A stretch of 64,000 nucleotides of DNA, from positions 15,590,001-15,654,000 of the forward strand of contig NC_084927.1 in NCBI RefSeq assembly GCF_958298935.1, given 5' to 3'. How positions within the stretch are numbered: the stretch's first letter is position 1; each line of letters starts with the position of its first letter. The notes under the pieces are model-generated. The model was not told where the DNA came from and did no database searches. It was given only the letters and a program-made list of their open reading frames with translations. The stretch is from Phragmites australis. Taxonomy: Eukaryota; Streptophyta; Magnoliopsida; Poales; Poaceae. Shown here in pieces: positions 23,609 to 35,298 of this stretch. The translations under genes and the position numbers were made by a program.

Positions 23609-24232
23609 TGGTTGATGTGCTTCGTCCAGTGAGGATGGAGTTAGGTGATAACTGGCTTGGGTGACCTCCACTAAGGAGATTCTGAAATCCACCAAGTATT
23701 ATATATTTTCATGTAGCGTAGTCCTGCTAGCACCAAGTATTATGTATTTTCATGTTTGCATGCCCTGCCTCACCATTGTTAGTTTGTAGCCATGGTTAGG
23801 GTGCTCTAGCTCTAGCTCCATGATACTGTACTGGCAGTAAAAGGCAAGTAATTGTTCTAGTTCTGCATTTATTGGGAACAATCAAGAATTGGAAACAAAT
23901 TAAGTTGATGTCTAGTATAGTCTGTCCATGACTTCATGCTCGCATTATAGTTAGATTACCTAGCTATTTTGCTAATTCAGTCACATCACCTATTACTAAT
24001 ATGTAGGATTATATTACTTATGTTGGCCAAGATCACACCAAGATGTTCTCTCTCCTATTATATATTTGTCTGGTGCTAACGGTCATGTTACTTGCTTGTA
24101 TATAACATAAGGTCATGTTACTTGCTTGATCTGTCTGGTGCAGTGTTAATTTCTTGATCTCCATGTTTCTTGTTTAGTTGTTTGGCAGTAGTAGTAGCTC
24201 ACTACCTTTGAACATTTTTCTATTGTTGATTC
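23609..24232. other. unassigned sequence 5' of the hAT coding region
   Basis: No gene seen. It ends with a pyrimidine-rich tract and TTGTCAG/G immediately before the hAT reading frame, a plausible splice acceptor. This may be a hAT intron or untranslated leader. The hAT left end could not be found. Confidence 0.35.
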
Positions 24233-24671
24233 TTGTCAGGTTTGAAGAGAGAGGCAAGCGACAGTGCTAATCAGAGCGTAGCTCTCTGTGTGACATCATC
24301 ATCATCAACACCTTCAGCTGAGAGGATTCTGTGCCAAGTGAAGATGCAAACCGAATTGTTTGTAGTGGCACCAATGGAAATGGCACACGAAGACAAGGGC
24401 TACAGGGTGATGTAGTTGCAAATTAAGATGTTGTTCCTATTGATGTTGAGGATCCTGAGACTACTGCAAAGAGGCAAAAGAAGTGCACATCTGAAGTCTA
24501 ATTGTACTTTACCAAGAAAACTGAGATAGTAGAGGTGAATGGGAAGAAGTATGAGAAGTTATGGGGGCATTGCAACTTCCCAAAATGCAAGACCAAATAT
24601 AGAGCCGAGAGCAACTATGGAACAACTCGATTTCAGAACCATTTGAAATCAGTACATAGTATAGTAAAAAG

Positions 24672-24713
24672 GCGGTTAAACCTATCAAGAGCATGAGGCC
24701 CTAATACCAATTA
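24672..24713 (-). other. leader and primer site of the SIRE-like element
   Basis: On the minus strand AATTGGTATTAGGGCC directly follows the LTR end and resembles the initiator-Met tRNA site. The next bases (ATGCTCTTGATAGG, then TTTAACCGCC) parallel the leader of the Copia element at 47655-47693. About 40 bp of retrotransposon interior therefore survives next to the LTR. Confidence 0.65.
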
Positions 24714-26321
24714 TGAGGAACGGTGACGTCCTAAGAGGAGGTTAAATTAGGACACTTAAAAACTAATGCTTCAAAAACTTGACAAGATAAACATATCTCA
24801 ATTTCTATCTAAATGTACTCTAGATTTATCTAGTGTGTCTACTCTACTACTCAAGAGGATTGCAAGCTACTCTAGCAAGGTAAATTGCAAGTATGGAAAT
24901 GAAAAAATGTAAATAAGGAAGAGAGACAAACTTGGCACAAGGTATTTTTATCTTGTGGTATCGGTGGCACACAAGCCATCCCTAGTTCACATTGAAGCTC
25001 CATAAAAGATGTGCTCCCCGTCGTCAAGTCTTTTCCTATGCTCTTGAGCTACCAAGTCACCAAGACAAGACCTCAAGCACGATGAGCCACCAAGCCACCA
25101 AGACGAGGTCTCACCACTAACCTCTCTTCAGGTCACTTGTACACTGTCTTCACTTTGTAGCTTTTGTCACAAAGACAAGGGCCTCCGTATCCCTGCACAA
25201 TCTTCTCGCCGCCGCTCCACACTAAGTCGGAGGGTCCACAAGTTACTGAGGAGTCACCAAGACTCCAAGACGTCGGCGTATCGAGACCCAGTTACCGAGG
25301 AGTCACCAAGACTCCAAAATGTTGACGTACCTCTCGGTACACTCTCTAGGTTGCAGCACCTAGCAACACTTTTTTTTAGGCCTGATAGCACTAATCACTC
25401 ACTAATCTTGTACTTAAATTACCTTGGATGATCACTTTAAATACTTTGGTGGCTTGGATGTCTTCTAGGGTATATAAGGGCCTCTCTGGACTCCAACACC
25501 TTCAAATGACCAAGTGGATGGGTATTTATAGTCTCAACCCCACCAAGTAGCCATTGCTCCAACAGCTCAAATTTATTGTGAACATCGGATGATTCGGTAA
25601 CAATAGTAGTATAAGCATCGGACCATCCGGTGTGTACAACCTTAGAAAATAGTTGTTAGAATCCACTCAGAACAATTTTTGAAAATCGGATTGTCTGGTG
25701 TATACTTCATTTCTATCACCGGACTATCTGTTGTGTATACTTGAGCCTGACTGAGCCAATTTCTTCACTGTTCAACTATCAGGTATATTGATCTTCTGAT
25801 CATCGAATCTTCCGGTGTATATAGCTTCATCTTCTCTAAGTTCAAGAAAGCATTCTAGCGTGCACTGTCTTTTCATCACCAGACATTTTGGTGTATTAAT
25901 CTTCAGTCTTCAACAATTGCCAAGTTTCTATTAAATGCTTCGGTGTACACTGATTTTGATCACCAAACAATCTGGTGTACTTAACTTTATTTTTTCTCAG
26001 AAAATGTCCCTTCTATTAAATACTCTGGTGCACATATTTATTATCACTGGACAATCCAGTGAGGTCATTCAGCTTCTGCTCAGAACAGGAATAAGGCCTA
26101 GTGAATACAAGTCCTTTAGCACCGGATAATCCGATGAGAACAAAACCTCTAGGGCTCGTCCAATTCAATCAAACTTTGTCCCGGCTTTGGTGGATTCTTG
26201 ATGTATTGCATCCATGAGACCTACTAACATACATTCTTGACAAACTTGTTAGTCCCAATAATCATGTTATCATTAATCACCAAAGTCACAATTATGACCT
26301 TATAGGGCCATTTTCGCTACA
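24714..26321 (-). mobile_element. SIRE-like LTR inserted in the hAT transposase
   Basis: 1,608 bp, partner in family to 17459-19069. The plus strand starts TGAGGAACGGTGACGTCC and ends ATTTTCGCTACA. Because a primer site flanks its left edge, this is the 5' LTR of a minus-strand element whose remaining interior and 3' LTR were deleted. No target duplication is visible (left flank lost, right flank AAGGA). It carries an array of CCGGA...TCCGGTG motifs from about 25590 to 26140. Confidence 0.8.
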
Positions 26322-26397
26322 AAGGAGTTGTATTTGGCAATAATCATTCATGAGTACCCTTTCAATATTGTTGAACATGAATACTTTATTGAGTTTA

Positions 26398-27448
26398 CAC
26401 TACTACAGAAAGGTTCATCCCTGCCCTCCTTTCACTACTGGTTTGGTAATAACCAATAGTGATATATTGTCATTGTCGGTTTGTAAGCTCCAAACGCATA
26501 TAAAAAGCCAAGCCAACCCCATCTCATTTCACTCTCCTGAAGCCGTTCCTGAGGGGTAGTAACGGTCGGAGTGGTGTGGTGGTCACCATCTCCACTACAT
26601 CCGCCTATACCCCTTGGGCCTAGCTTCAACACGTCTCCTCATGTCTTCTCACCATCCTCCGAGCCGTAGCCACCTCACATTCGCAGAGATCGCCATCTAC
26701 TGAGCTCTGAGCTACCATAGCCAGCTCACGTTCACCAAGCTCCAAGCTGCTATAGCCAGCTCACGTTCGTCGAGCCTGCCGTCTCCTAAGCCAACGCGTG
26801 GTTGCGTGCCTACCCCATCTCTTCATCTCCTCTCCCTGTCTCCACTATGCGTGAATATTGTGTGAAGATGATTGTGGCAATAAATAGATCTAAAGGAACG
26901 ACAAAAGGGACATTCGCTTTAAGCTAAGTTTGAGTGTTAAAGATTGTGCTTTTGACATTCCTTTAGATCTACCTATTATCACTCGACTAACGCAAGATGT
27001 ATAACGGATGGCACAGAGCTGCTGTATGAGGAGATCTTTGACTTGGAATGTCTGAAGAGCTCTTGATACAATAGCTTCACAACATCCGTTCCTATTTGTA
27101 GATTTAGGTATAAAATACTCTACCTTGAACACTTTGGTATGGGGATTTGTATCTTAAGTTTGAGATCAAACGTAAGACAGATCCCCATGCTAAAGAGTTC
27201 ATGGTAGAATATTTTTGCACATGTGGAATGATTATCATTACCTGTTCAAGGCATGAACTAGCAATAATAGTTGGGTTACCACTACCGGTTCATTTTATGA
27301 AGTGACAATAATAGTTAGGTTATCACTGCAAGTTCATAAGCCGACAGTGATAATCTATGATTATTACTGCCACTAACTCATTGCTGGTTCAAAAACCGGC
27401 AGTGATATCAATTTTGAACTGGCAGTGATGATATTTTCTGTAGTAGTG
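26398..27448. mobile_element. 1,051-bp CACTA element in the hAT transposase
   Basis: Perfect 14-bp terminal inverted repeats CACTACTACAGAAA and the 3-bp target duplication TTA (26395-26397 and 27449-27451). Ignoring the insert and one TTA, the hAT frame reads straight through the seam. Subterminal sequence has recurring GGCAGTGAT and ACCGGTTC-type blocks in both orientations. No transposase is present, so it would need an autonomous CACTA element to move. Confidence 0.9.
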
Positions 27449-29589
27449 TTATTAAATCCTTGCATCCTAGCTTTCCAATAAAGTATCGTAAGGAAATGAT
27501 GCACATATATTTGGAAGAAAAGGAGAAGTTATATGCAAATTTTAAAGGTGTTCATTGCCACTTTAGTGTAACCATGGACATGTGGACATCATATCAGAAC
27601 AAATCATACATGTGTGTCACCCTTCATTTGATAGATTATGATTAGCGTATTCAGAAGAGAATTGTTGGTTTCTTTCATGTAGAAGGACGGCCTACTGGTG
27701 AAAAGTTGGTAGAGATCTTCAATGAAGTTATGGTTGTATTGGTTGTTGAGAAGAAATTGTTTGATTTGATTTTGGACAATGCTAGTGCAAATGAAGTGGA
27801 AATCAATGATATAATTTTAGATCTCAATGAGAACAATGGTGCTTCTTTAGTTTTGAAGTTTTTTTTCCATGTTAGATGTGCCTATCATATACTCAATTTG
27901 GTTGCTAGAGATGGTTTGAGTATAATTTCAAAAATAATTAAGAAGATTAAAGCACTTGTACTAGCTGTAAAGGGCTCTCCATTGCAATAGAACTCATGAA
28001 GCGAGGTACTGAGTGTGCGTTGGATACAAAGAAGGGTCTCTCACTTGATGTTCCAATTAGGCAAAATTCAACCTATTTGATGTTGAGTGATGCATTGTAC
28101 TACAAGTCTGCTTTTGTAAGGCTCAAGTCTTTGTATCGCTGTAGGTATGAGAAATTTTTTTCATCTTCTGATGAATGGGACATGGCTATACAAATTTTTT
28201 AGTGCTTCAAGAAATTTTATGATCTTACTGAACATCTCTTTGGTACTTCATATGCTACTGCAAACTTTTTTTATAAGGGTTTCTGTGAGATAAAGGAATT
28301 GCTTGATAAATTGTATGTTAGTGGAGATTCCACTATTAGTGAAATAACAACAGCTACGAGTGAAAAGTTTGAGAAATATTAGAACAAGTATTGTACTTCT
28401 CTTGTTGTGGCATGCTCTCTTGATGCTAGGTACAAGAAAAAGCTTGTAGAATTCTTTATGAAAAGTTATATAGTGGTTTCTATCTAGTTAAACTTGAAGA
28501 ATTTGTTAGTATTATAAAGAAATTGTATCAATGTTATGCTAGTTCCGCACCTGCATCTTCAATGACATAGAGTATTGTGAATGAACATAGTATCCCAGTA
28601 GATCTATTAATGGAAAATCAAGATGCTGAACTTCAAAGCTTCTTATATGATGATGATGATGGCCCTGATAGTGATGAATCAAATGAGCTAGAGAAATATA
28701 TGGCAGAGCCACTTTTAAAGTAGAGTCACTTTGATATTTTAGGATATTGGAAGAACAAAACAAAAAGTTATCATATTCTATGAATTGATTATGATATGAT
28801 GGCTATACAAGTGTCAACGGTTGCTAAGAGTCTACTTTTAGTGCTGGTGGTCATATCATTGATCCTTATCGCAACCACCTTGATCCTAAGATAGTACAAG
28901 CATTGATCTGTATGAAAGATTGGATAATTGCAGAAAGAAAAAGTGATAACTTAAATAGTTTGTCAGTTATAACTGTGCAAATATTTACTTATGATGTATT
29001 TGCCTTCGATTTTCAGATTCTAAGAATGTTACTGCAATTGTGAGTTATCTTGAGGTTAGAGAGGTCTATTATGAAACATTAGTGTATGAGGTATCTGCAT
29101 TTATTTGAGCCAAATGGAATTGAATGTAGCCTGTACATTTGCACTTTTGTGGTTACCAAACAAATGATAGTTATGTGTATTGTCTGAATGTCTCATTTCC
29201 ATGAAATGCAAAATCTTAGAAGGAGAAGGAACAAATAGTTGAAACTGAAAGTGCTCCTGATAAGATGAAGGATTTGGAGAAGTTGTAGGCCGACAATGAT
29301 GGAAGAAGAAATGTCTTGACATATCAAACATTTAAATTGTTGTGTGTTGCATGTTGGCGACTTTGCTATGTCATGTACTCATGTATGTAGACTTTGGAGT
29401 CTTGGACTTGACTTTTGAGTGACTTTGGTATGTCACTATCATGTTCATGTATGAATTCAATGTTTCAACTCATGGACTTATGGTTTTGAGGATCGGACTT
29501 CCTGATTTTAATTGTCGGTTTCTGTCTGTTACCGACATATTTTTGCTTGGATTGGTTTGTTTTTGTATAACTAGCAATCCCACGTTCAT

Positions 29590-29695
29590 TTTTGTTTCCA
29601 GATTTCCCGTTTTCATTTCCGTCCAGTTAAGAAAATATAAAACTGAAAAATGGTTAAGGGGTTTTACCGATAGTTCCCGTCTGTTTTCATCCCTA
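29590..29695 (+). mobile_element. Ac-like 3' terminus of the hAT element
   Basis: TTTCCGTCC near 29617, AAACTGAAAAATGG near 29639, GTTTTACCGATAG near 29660 and the end TTTTCATCCCTA follow the layout of the maize Ac/Ds right end, whose terminal inverted repeat is TTTCATCCCTA. The following eight bases AATGTTGA would be one side of the target duplication. A matching left end (AGGGATGAAA) was not found in the window. Confidence 0.85.
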
Positions 29696-29703
29696 AATGT
29701 TGA

Positions 29704-30560
29704 CTATTATGTAATTTCTAACAAGAGGCAATACTGTAAATGAACATGCCAGCAAACATTCATGGAGAGATTGCAGGAGGCTCCGTAACAAGAGGGTGAC
29801 ATTGCAGCCAACATAAGACATTGCAGGCAAAGAAAATAGGACGAAGCAGGAAGGTAACCAGAACAGATAGTAGATTTCGCTGACACAATGCTAGATCACA
29901 TATTGATCGATGCAACATTCAAAACGATAAACAGGCATGCTCAGAAGGTCTTCCTTTTCCAAGAACCAAGAACAGGACCTAATCGTCCTTCTGACACAAG
30001 GAGCAGCCCCTCGATGAGCCTAGCCTTCCGCCCCAGTAGGTTGACGAAGCATGGCTTTGCACACCACCACAGTCTAGGGGTGGCTGAACGCAATAGTTTT
30101 AAATTCATACAATCAAATTTTAGCACATTGACCATTTCATTAGTATGTTATAAAACAGAAACAAGATATGTATCACCCCAAGATACATCTTTTATCAAGT
30201 TTAGAGAAACATGAAAATCATATACAATGTGTCTGAACTACAACTGCAACCAAACAATCGGGCATAACACAACCGAATTCTCAGAAACGATACCAGTGTA
30301 AGCCAATGAATCAAAACACTAAATCAGTCATGTATGAAGCAAAAAAAAAAAAAGAGCACGCTAAGAACATTTCTGCTCTGCAACTATAAACAGTTTTCTT
30401 CATATGAATACAATGATCTCGACCCAACAAATAATAACAATAATATTATACCAAAGAAAGATATGACCAGGGATAAAGTATGTTTCACTCAAACTAGGGT
30501 AGTAAAATCTTAAGAATATAATAACTAGATCGAGATTTTGAAACCTTTGTTAGTAATAAT
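29704..30560. other. unassigned sequence 3' of the hAT element
   Basis: No confident gene. On the minus strand 30135-29941 is open and reads RKARLIEGLLLVSEGRLGPV before a stop, which could be a decayed exon. The remainder is AT-rich. Confidence 0.3.
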
Positions 30561-30569
30561 TGTCGGGAT

Positions 30570-31258
30570 CCTCTACCTTAGTCCCAAAATGACAGCTGGG
30601 AACAGGCTTCAAATCGGAGCCATCTGTAGTCCTTAACATGGAAGACCTGTCATCTGATCATATCTCCCTAAAATTACAAAAGGAGACATTAAATTCAGAC
30701 AATGACAAAGAAACAAATGATAAATTAAAGCAAGGCATAAAAGAATCTTAATGGCAGAAAAAAAAACATTATTTACTCTCCTTTCATTAAATGTTTTGCC
30801 AATATCTTCTTCAAAAATATTGGAAGGTAGGTTTCTTCGAGGCAAATACCTCCACCTCAGCGATCCTGTTGATGTTGACAGTCTGAGATGCGTATCGCAG
30901 TAGGTGTATGCCAAAGAAACATAAGACGCCTCTTATGTTACATGTGAACGGTTCACCGTCACCTACTATACTACTAGCCCCTCCCTTCTTTGTTATAACC
31001 CCATCACCTCTTTTATTTCCACTGGCTATGGTAATAGAACATTGGTCAGGACCTCAATTGTGTTGTCACTAACATACTGACGCCAACCATCTCAATGGTA
31101 AGGATTATCTGAGAGGACATCCAGGATATCATTGGTAAGCACAAGATTTTGCAATGCCAAGTATGTGGCGCATACAAAATCATTTCTTGCTTGAGGCATT
31201 TTAAGGGCTAGATTGTGTAATATATATGCTACAAACCATCTCTGGCCAACTTCATCCT
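30570..31258 (-). pseudogene. decayed multi-exon gene remnant, unidentified
   Basis: Three minus-strand stretches look exonic. At 31258-31040, after an acceptor-like AAAG, the frame reads DEVGQRWFVAYILHNLALK and, further on, YLALQNLVLTNDILDVL, then a stop and GWRQYVSDNTIEVLTNVLLP in the same frame. At about 30900-30815 a second open stretch carries a stop. At 30650-30570 a third reads SSMLRTTDGSDLKPVPSCHF to a terminal stop. I do not recognise the family. The helical leucine-rich text would suit an armadillo-type or similar repeat protein, but that is a guess. In-frame stops argue for a pseudogene. Confidence 0.4.
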
Positions 31259-31449
31259 TTGTGTCTTCTTACAGAGCATCACAGAGTTATGAGTAGAAGA
31301 CTGGCAAATAATTACTTAGCTGAATTTTAGTAAGGTTTAGTAGCATAATTTTTGTCAACATGATACAGCATGAAGACAACAACACGTGAGCCGTGCAGTT
31401 ACTCCAAGTGAGTCCCAGCAGCATGCAGGCTCTCCTGTTGCCTCCCATT

Positions 31450-32480
31450 CCACGACTCACAGACACAAATGACGAAGCAAGCGCCGACACATGCTCAGAG
31501 CTGCTGCTCTCCACGACCGAGCTCCTCCGTGCGAGCTAACCTGAACCTTCCATCCTGGAGCACCTCCTTCGGCTGCTCGCCTCCAACGGCGTCTTGTCCA
31601 AGCACGGCGGGGGCGGCGGCTCCGCGCACCAGTTGTCGAGCAATCTCGGCCAAGCCGCCGAGCGCCTTTCCCGTTCGTCGTTGCGTTTTCGTACAAGCAT
31701 TGCTGCAGTTCGCCATGTCTCATCGTAGGCACATGGGGTTCTGATGCCTGGACATAGCAACAAGCTGTGCACGTCACGTGTTTGATGAAATGCGCCACGC
31801 AGCCCAGAGAGGCGGCGACACGATGCTTGGACAGCCCGGAGCGTCTCGGTGTGAGATCGAGCAACGGTGGGACTGCAGCAGTGTGCCTCAGCTCGGCAGT
31901 TGGCTCAACTAGTGGCCGGCGTTCTCTCCAGAGGCGTATTACTGCTTGCACGGGTTCATCAAGCGTCGTAGTTGATGCTAATGTTGGGGCAGTTGGGCAC
32001 CTGGAAGCTGGTGCTGCATTGCTGCTGATCTTGGATATATGGGTGGTACAAGACGAGGCCCATGGTGTACGGCGCAAGCGCGAGCACGTCGTAGTTGAGC
32101 TGCGCTAATGGCGGCCTGGCAGGGGCAACAGCGGAGATGACGAAGAGACGTGCCAGCGCCGCCCCAACAGCCCGGGCGTGGAGGACGCACCTATGCACGG
32201 CGCTGACGCAGATCCCGCCGGGAACATACACGCCGCGACGTCCACCGTGCCGACCCCGTCCTCTCCGGCCCCCACGCCGTCCATCTGGGAGCGGCTACCA
32301 GCGGCGGCCAGCTCGAGTTAGGAGCACACGATGAAGTAGGAACACTGCAGATCTGAAGGGAAAACGAGAAAGCCAAGAAAGGAAGGAGGGAGCGGGAGAG
32401 GGAGAGGAAGGCAGGGACCGCGGTCGGATGCCACTTGGCGCTGCCGCCATGCCGGTTGCTAAACTTTTAATACCCACCAA
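31450..32480 (-). other. GC-rich region, possible 5' exons of a decayed gene
   Basis: GC-rich sequence with several overlapping minus-strand frames and no single convincing one. One frame gives ALGGLAEIARQLVRGAAAP near 31660. Another gives VESSSSEHVSALASSFVSVS near 31500. A third gives LAQLNYDVLALAPYTMGLVL near 32080. These may be parts of one coding region shifted by indels, perhaps continuous with the remnant at 30570-31258. No family is recognised. Confidence 0.3.
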
Positions 32481-32593
32481 AGTCCAATTGTTAAACTTGG
32501 AAAACATTTCAGATTTTGCCACAATCACATGATAAATCAGGCTTGCATTTAATCCAAGGATAGCTCATTGCACGTCTCAGGGTTCATCCATTG

Positions 32594-34148
32594 CTAGGGA
32601 TGCTCCTCGCCGGCGCCGCTGGCACCTGCCTCGTCACTACCGCCGGCGCTGGCCTTGTCACAATCGTCGTCGGTGCAGTTCTTGGCTGCACCCCGGCACT
32701 GCCCGGCGGGATACTTCAGCGCGTTGAGCTCCATCTTCCGCAGCGCGGCCCGGCCCAGGTCGACGCCGCACATGTCGGAGAGGCGGACGAGGTAGAGGAG
32801 CACGTCAGCGAGCTCCTCGCCTAGGTGCTCCGTCTCCCTCGCCTCCCACCCCGGCAGGCCCTTGGGCACCTCCCCCTTCCACTGGAAGATCTCCGAGAGC
32901 TCCCCCACCTCACCCACCTGCAATGCAAGTTGCACCAAACAGAATTACACAACCGCACAACACATGAATGGCATGCACAAACAGGACCAGCTTGCTTTGT
33001 GCCCACAGTCCCACATCACAATCGATTTTTATGGAAATGTCAGGCTTGCAAAAATTTTACAAGAAACAAGGATGGTTCTTGCTGCTGCTTTTGTATAGGC
33101 TTTTGGTTTTGGTTGCTTTCTCCAGCACACCACCGTACAGTAGTACATTAGGAACAGAAAGGATGTAATGATTCTTCAGAAAAAAAAAGTATTGAGGGGA
33201 CATATATACAGAAGGACAAGCCTGACAAAATCATAACTATATGTATATGAATAAGGCATAACAATAAAATGAGGACATTGCCATTGCGGCAGCACAAGAC
33301 TGGAGGGGTTTTTTTTTTGTTTCTTTGGAGGTGCTTTCTTGTCTGTAATACAATTTTGATTTTTGGGCAGTACTCACCATGGGAGATAAGACCTATCAGA
33401 ACTCCGGACTCGTAGGTGACCTTGATTTATACGGGCTTTGAAAAGTAGAAGTATGTACAACAATGGGGTCTTCCTACGTGTTCGTTTCAGATCACTTCAA
33501 ACTGTCAACTGTACTACTGTGCATATATATACCACTCCAAAGTCTTCATAATTTATACACTCGCATACATAGAATTTTCATTTTACCAAATTTCTCCAAG
33601 TAAGAAGCAAAATCTAACATTTGATAATAAATGAAGCTAAAAAGATCTCACCGTTTCTGCAATGGAAATTAAGCAAGAACAGAGAAAGCAAAAAAGGAAA
33701 TAGCAAAAGAAGACAAATCTTTTCGACACAATCATTTCCTTCCAAAAGTTCCATCCCTGATTCAATTCTGTACCAAATGCAAGGAACCAAAAGAAATCGA
33801 GAAAAACTAACCACCACAACTAACCAAAAAAATTGCAGATGGCCAGGAAAAAGGATCATGCAAAACTCGGAACGATCAACACAAAACTGTCCCAAGAATC
33901 TACAAACACGTCTGAACAACAAGAACTGACTAGGTGCCAGTTTAGGTTCCAATAATCGAATCCATGAAGTGGAATCAAGAAAGGGGAGCGAGCCGTACCA
34001 TAGCGAGGAGGAGGTTCCTGGGGCTGTGGAACTGCTCCCAGCCCCTTTCCCTGGCGAAGTCGCCCATCTTCTTCCTGAGATCCTCAAGCGTCACCGCCAT
34101 CACCTCGCCGCCACCCTTGCCCGCCTCCTCCAACCCAGCACCGTTCAT
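32594..34148 (-). CDS. dCTP pyrophosphatase (MazG-like NTP pyrophosphatase)
   Basis: Two exons, 34148-33999 (50 codons) and 32917-32594 (107 codons plus stop), joined in phase 0 to give 157 residues. The donor is ATG/GTACGG and the acceptor TTGCAG/GTGGGT. The 1,081-bp intron is 32918-33998. Exon 1 has DFARERGWEQFHSPRNLLLA, the N-terminal helix of the DCTPP1 family. Exon 2 starts VGEVGELSEIFQWKGEV and has HLGEELADVLLYLVRLSD. These are the ExxE and ExxD metal-binding motifs of the all-alpha NTP pyrophosphatases. Such enzymes hydrolyse dCTP and modified dCTP to dCMP and pyrophosphate, cleaning the nucleotide pool. The C-terminus is an acidic Ala/Gly-rich tail. The start was chosen as the first ATG after the TATA box. 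A second ATG 16 codons later is also possible. No frame damage is seen. Confidence 0.88.
32918..33998 (-). other. intron of the dCTP pyrophosphatase gene
   Basis: GT...AG intron. The part at 33045-33178 is matched by the pseudogene at 61240-61370. The part at 33314-33540 is matched by the split segment at 5030-5107 and 10747-11008. Confidence 0.8.
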
Positions 34149-34207
34149 CCCTCTTGTTCCGTTTAGCAGTACAAAAGGAGGAGGAGCAGTTGATGACTAG
34201 GGGACGA

Positions 34208-34216
34208 CTTTATATA
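34208..34216 (-). promoter_or_regulatory. TATA box of the dCTP pyrophosphatase gene
   Basis: TATATAAAG on the minus strand, about 60 bp upstream of the ATG at 34148. Transcription should start near 34180. The pseudogene at 61374-61660 keeps the surrounding promoter similarity but has GGCATCATAG at this place, so its TATA box is lost. Confidence 0.7.
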
Positions 34217-34428
34217 GAGGAGATCTGGACAGGAGAGGAAAGCGTGGGTTTGTTTCCTTGTTTGTTTTTTGGGAAGGAATTTACTTGTTTGTTAATTTTG
34301 TCTGGAATTTGGTAGGACGCACGGGTGCTAATTCAGGATTGACTGGGCCGGCCGGGCCCGCTATCAGCCTGTGTACGCCGGGTATCGGGCCCACCATTTG
34401 ACTTGTTCACTCAATTTAAAAAATAAAG

Positions 34429-35298
34429 AGTAAATTTTGCGAAATTACACTACGATCGTCAAAACTATCATAAAACTATATTTTTCCTCTCCTATTTTAC
34501 AAAATCACACTTACTTTGCATCGTTTTATCACAAAACTACATTTCTTTTAGTTTAACTATCACAAACTATATTTTTCTTCTCTCATTTCACAAAATCACA
34601 TTTATTTTGCATCACTTTATCATAAAACTACACTTCTGTTACTGTAAACAAACCTGACAAGATGGGCCCACGTGTCATACTTACATGATTCAGTCATCAC
34701 TGTTTGCTAATGTAACCGACTACGTCATATCACAATTACTTACCAAGTTAGTAGATCTTATGTGTTATTTGGACTCCTTCTTTTGGAAATTACCGACCTA
34801 CCGTGAGTTGAATTTTTAGGCGTGAGAAATTAGCGCTGGTAGAGGTTGGTATGACACTATATAGCCGCCCAAATGGCGCTAGTAGGGGGTGCATGGCACC
34901 ATTTGGACGGCTAAATGTTGCCACGCCATCCCCCACTAGTACCAATTTTTCGCACCCAGGAATTTAACTCTCGTCAAATCGGTGCTTCCAAGAAAAGGAA
35001 TCCAAAGACCACGTAGGATCTATTATGACAAGCAATTATAACATGGCGTAGTTAGCCAAGTCAGTAAACGGTGAGAACTCAAGCCTGTAAATATGACGCG
35101 TTGACCTATCTTGTCAGATCTGTTCACAGTAACATAAGTGTAATTTTGTGATAAAGTGATGCAAAATAAATGTGATTTTGTAAAATAGAAGGGGAAAAAT
35201 GTAGTTTTGTGATAGTTAAAAAAAATATAATTTTGTGATAAAGTGATGTAAAGTAAGTGTAGTTTTGACAATTATAATATAGTTTAGCGAAATTTACT
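34429..35298. mobile_element. 870-bp foldback element (long inverted repeats)
   Basis: The two halves are inverted copies of each other for some 300-400 bp. AGTAAATTTTGCG at 34429 is answered by CGAAATTTACT ending at 35298. ACAAAATCACATTTATTTTGC (34593) and its complement at 35160-35180 are nearly identical. CTGACAAG(A) and GTGTCATAC (34652-34682) recur inverted at 35090-35120. Flanks TAAAAAATAAAG and TAAAAATTAAAC may be an imperfect target duplication. No coding capacity. The centre (34840-34960) has further palindromic blocks such as AAATGGCGC. Confidence 0.8.

Larger units (their letters stand above)
24233..29000 (+). pseudogene. Ac-like hAT transposase, broken
   Basis: The coding region can be followed in pieces. 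24420-24700 has KRQKKCTSEV and LYFTKKTEIVEVNGKKYEKL, then a BED-type zinc finger (WGHCNFPKC...FQNHLKSVH). 26322-26397 has LAIIIHEYPFNIVEHEYF. 27460-27990 has FSVTMDMWTSYQNKSYMCVT (catalytic-core region) and FFHVRCAYHILNLVARDGL. 27996-28480 continues the core. 28835-28950 has AGGHIIDPYRN, the start of the C-terminal dimerisation region. Insertions at about 24670-26321 and 26398-27448 split it. Several in-frame stops (for example where V/W/LYF is expected) and frameshifts also occur. About 20 residues near the first insertion are missing. Confidence 0.85.

Noticed and set aside
17459..26321. The two SIRE-like LTRs as ends of one element
   Set aside because: They have the same orientation and family, but the first sits within a Copia element that has its own LTRs and TSD (16405-23603). 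The second sits in the hAT gene outside that Copia. They are independent insertions.
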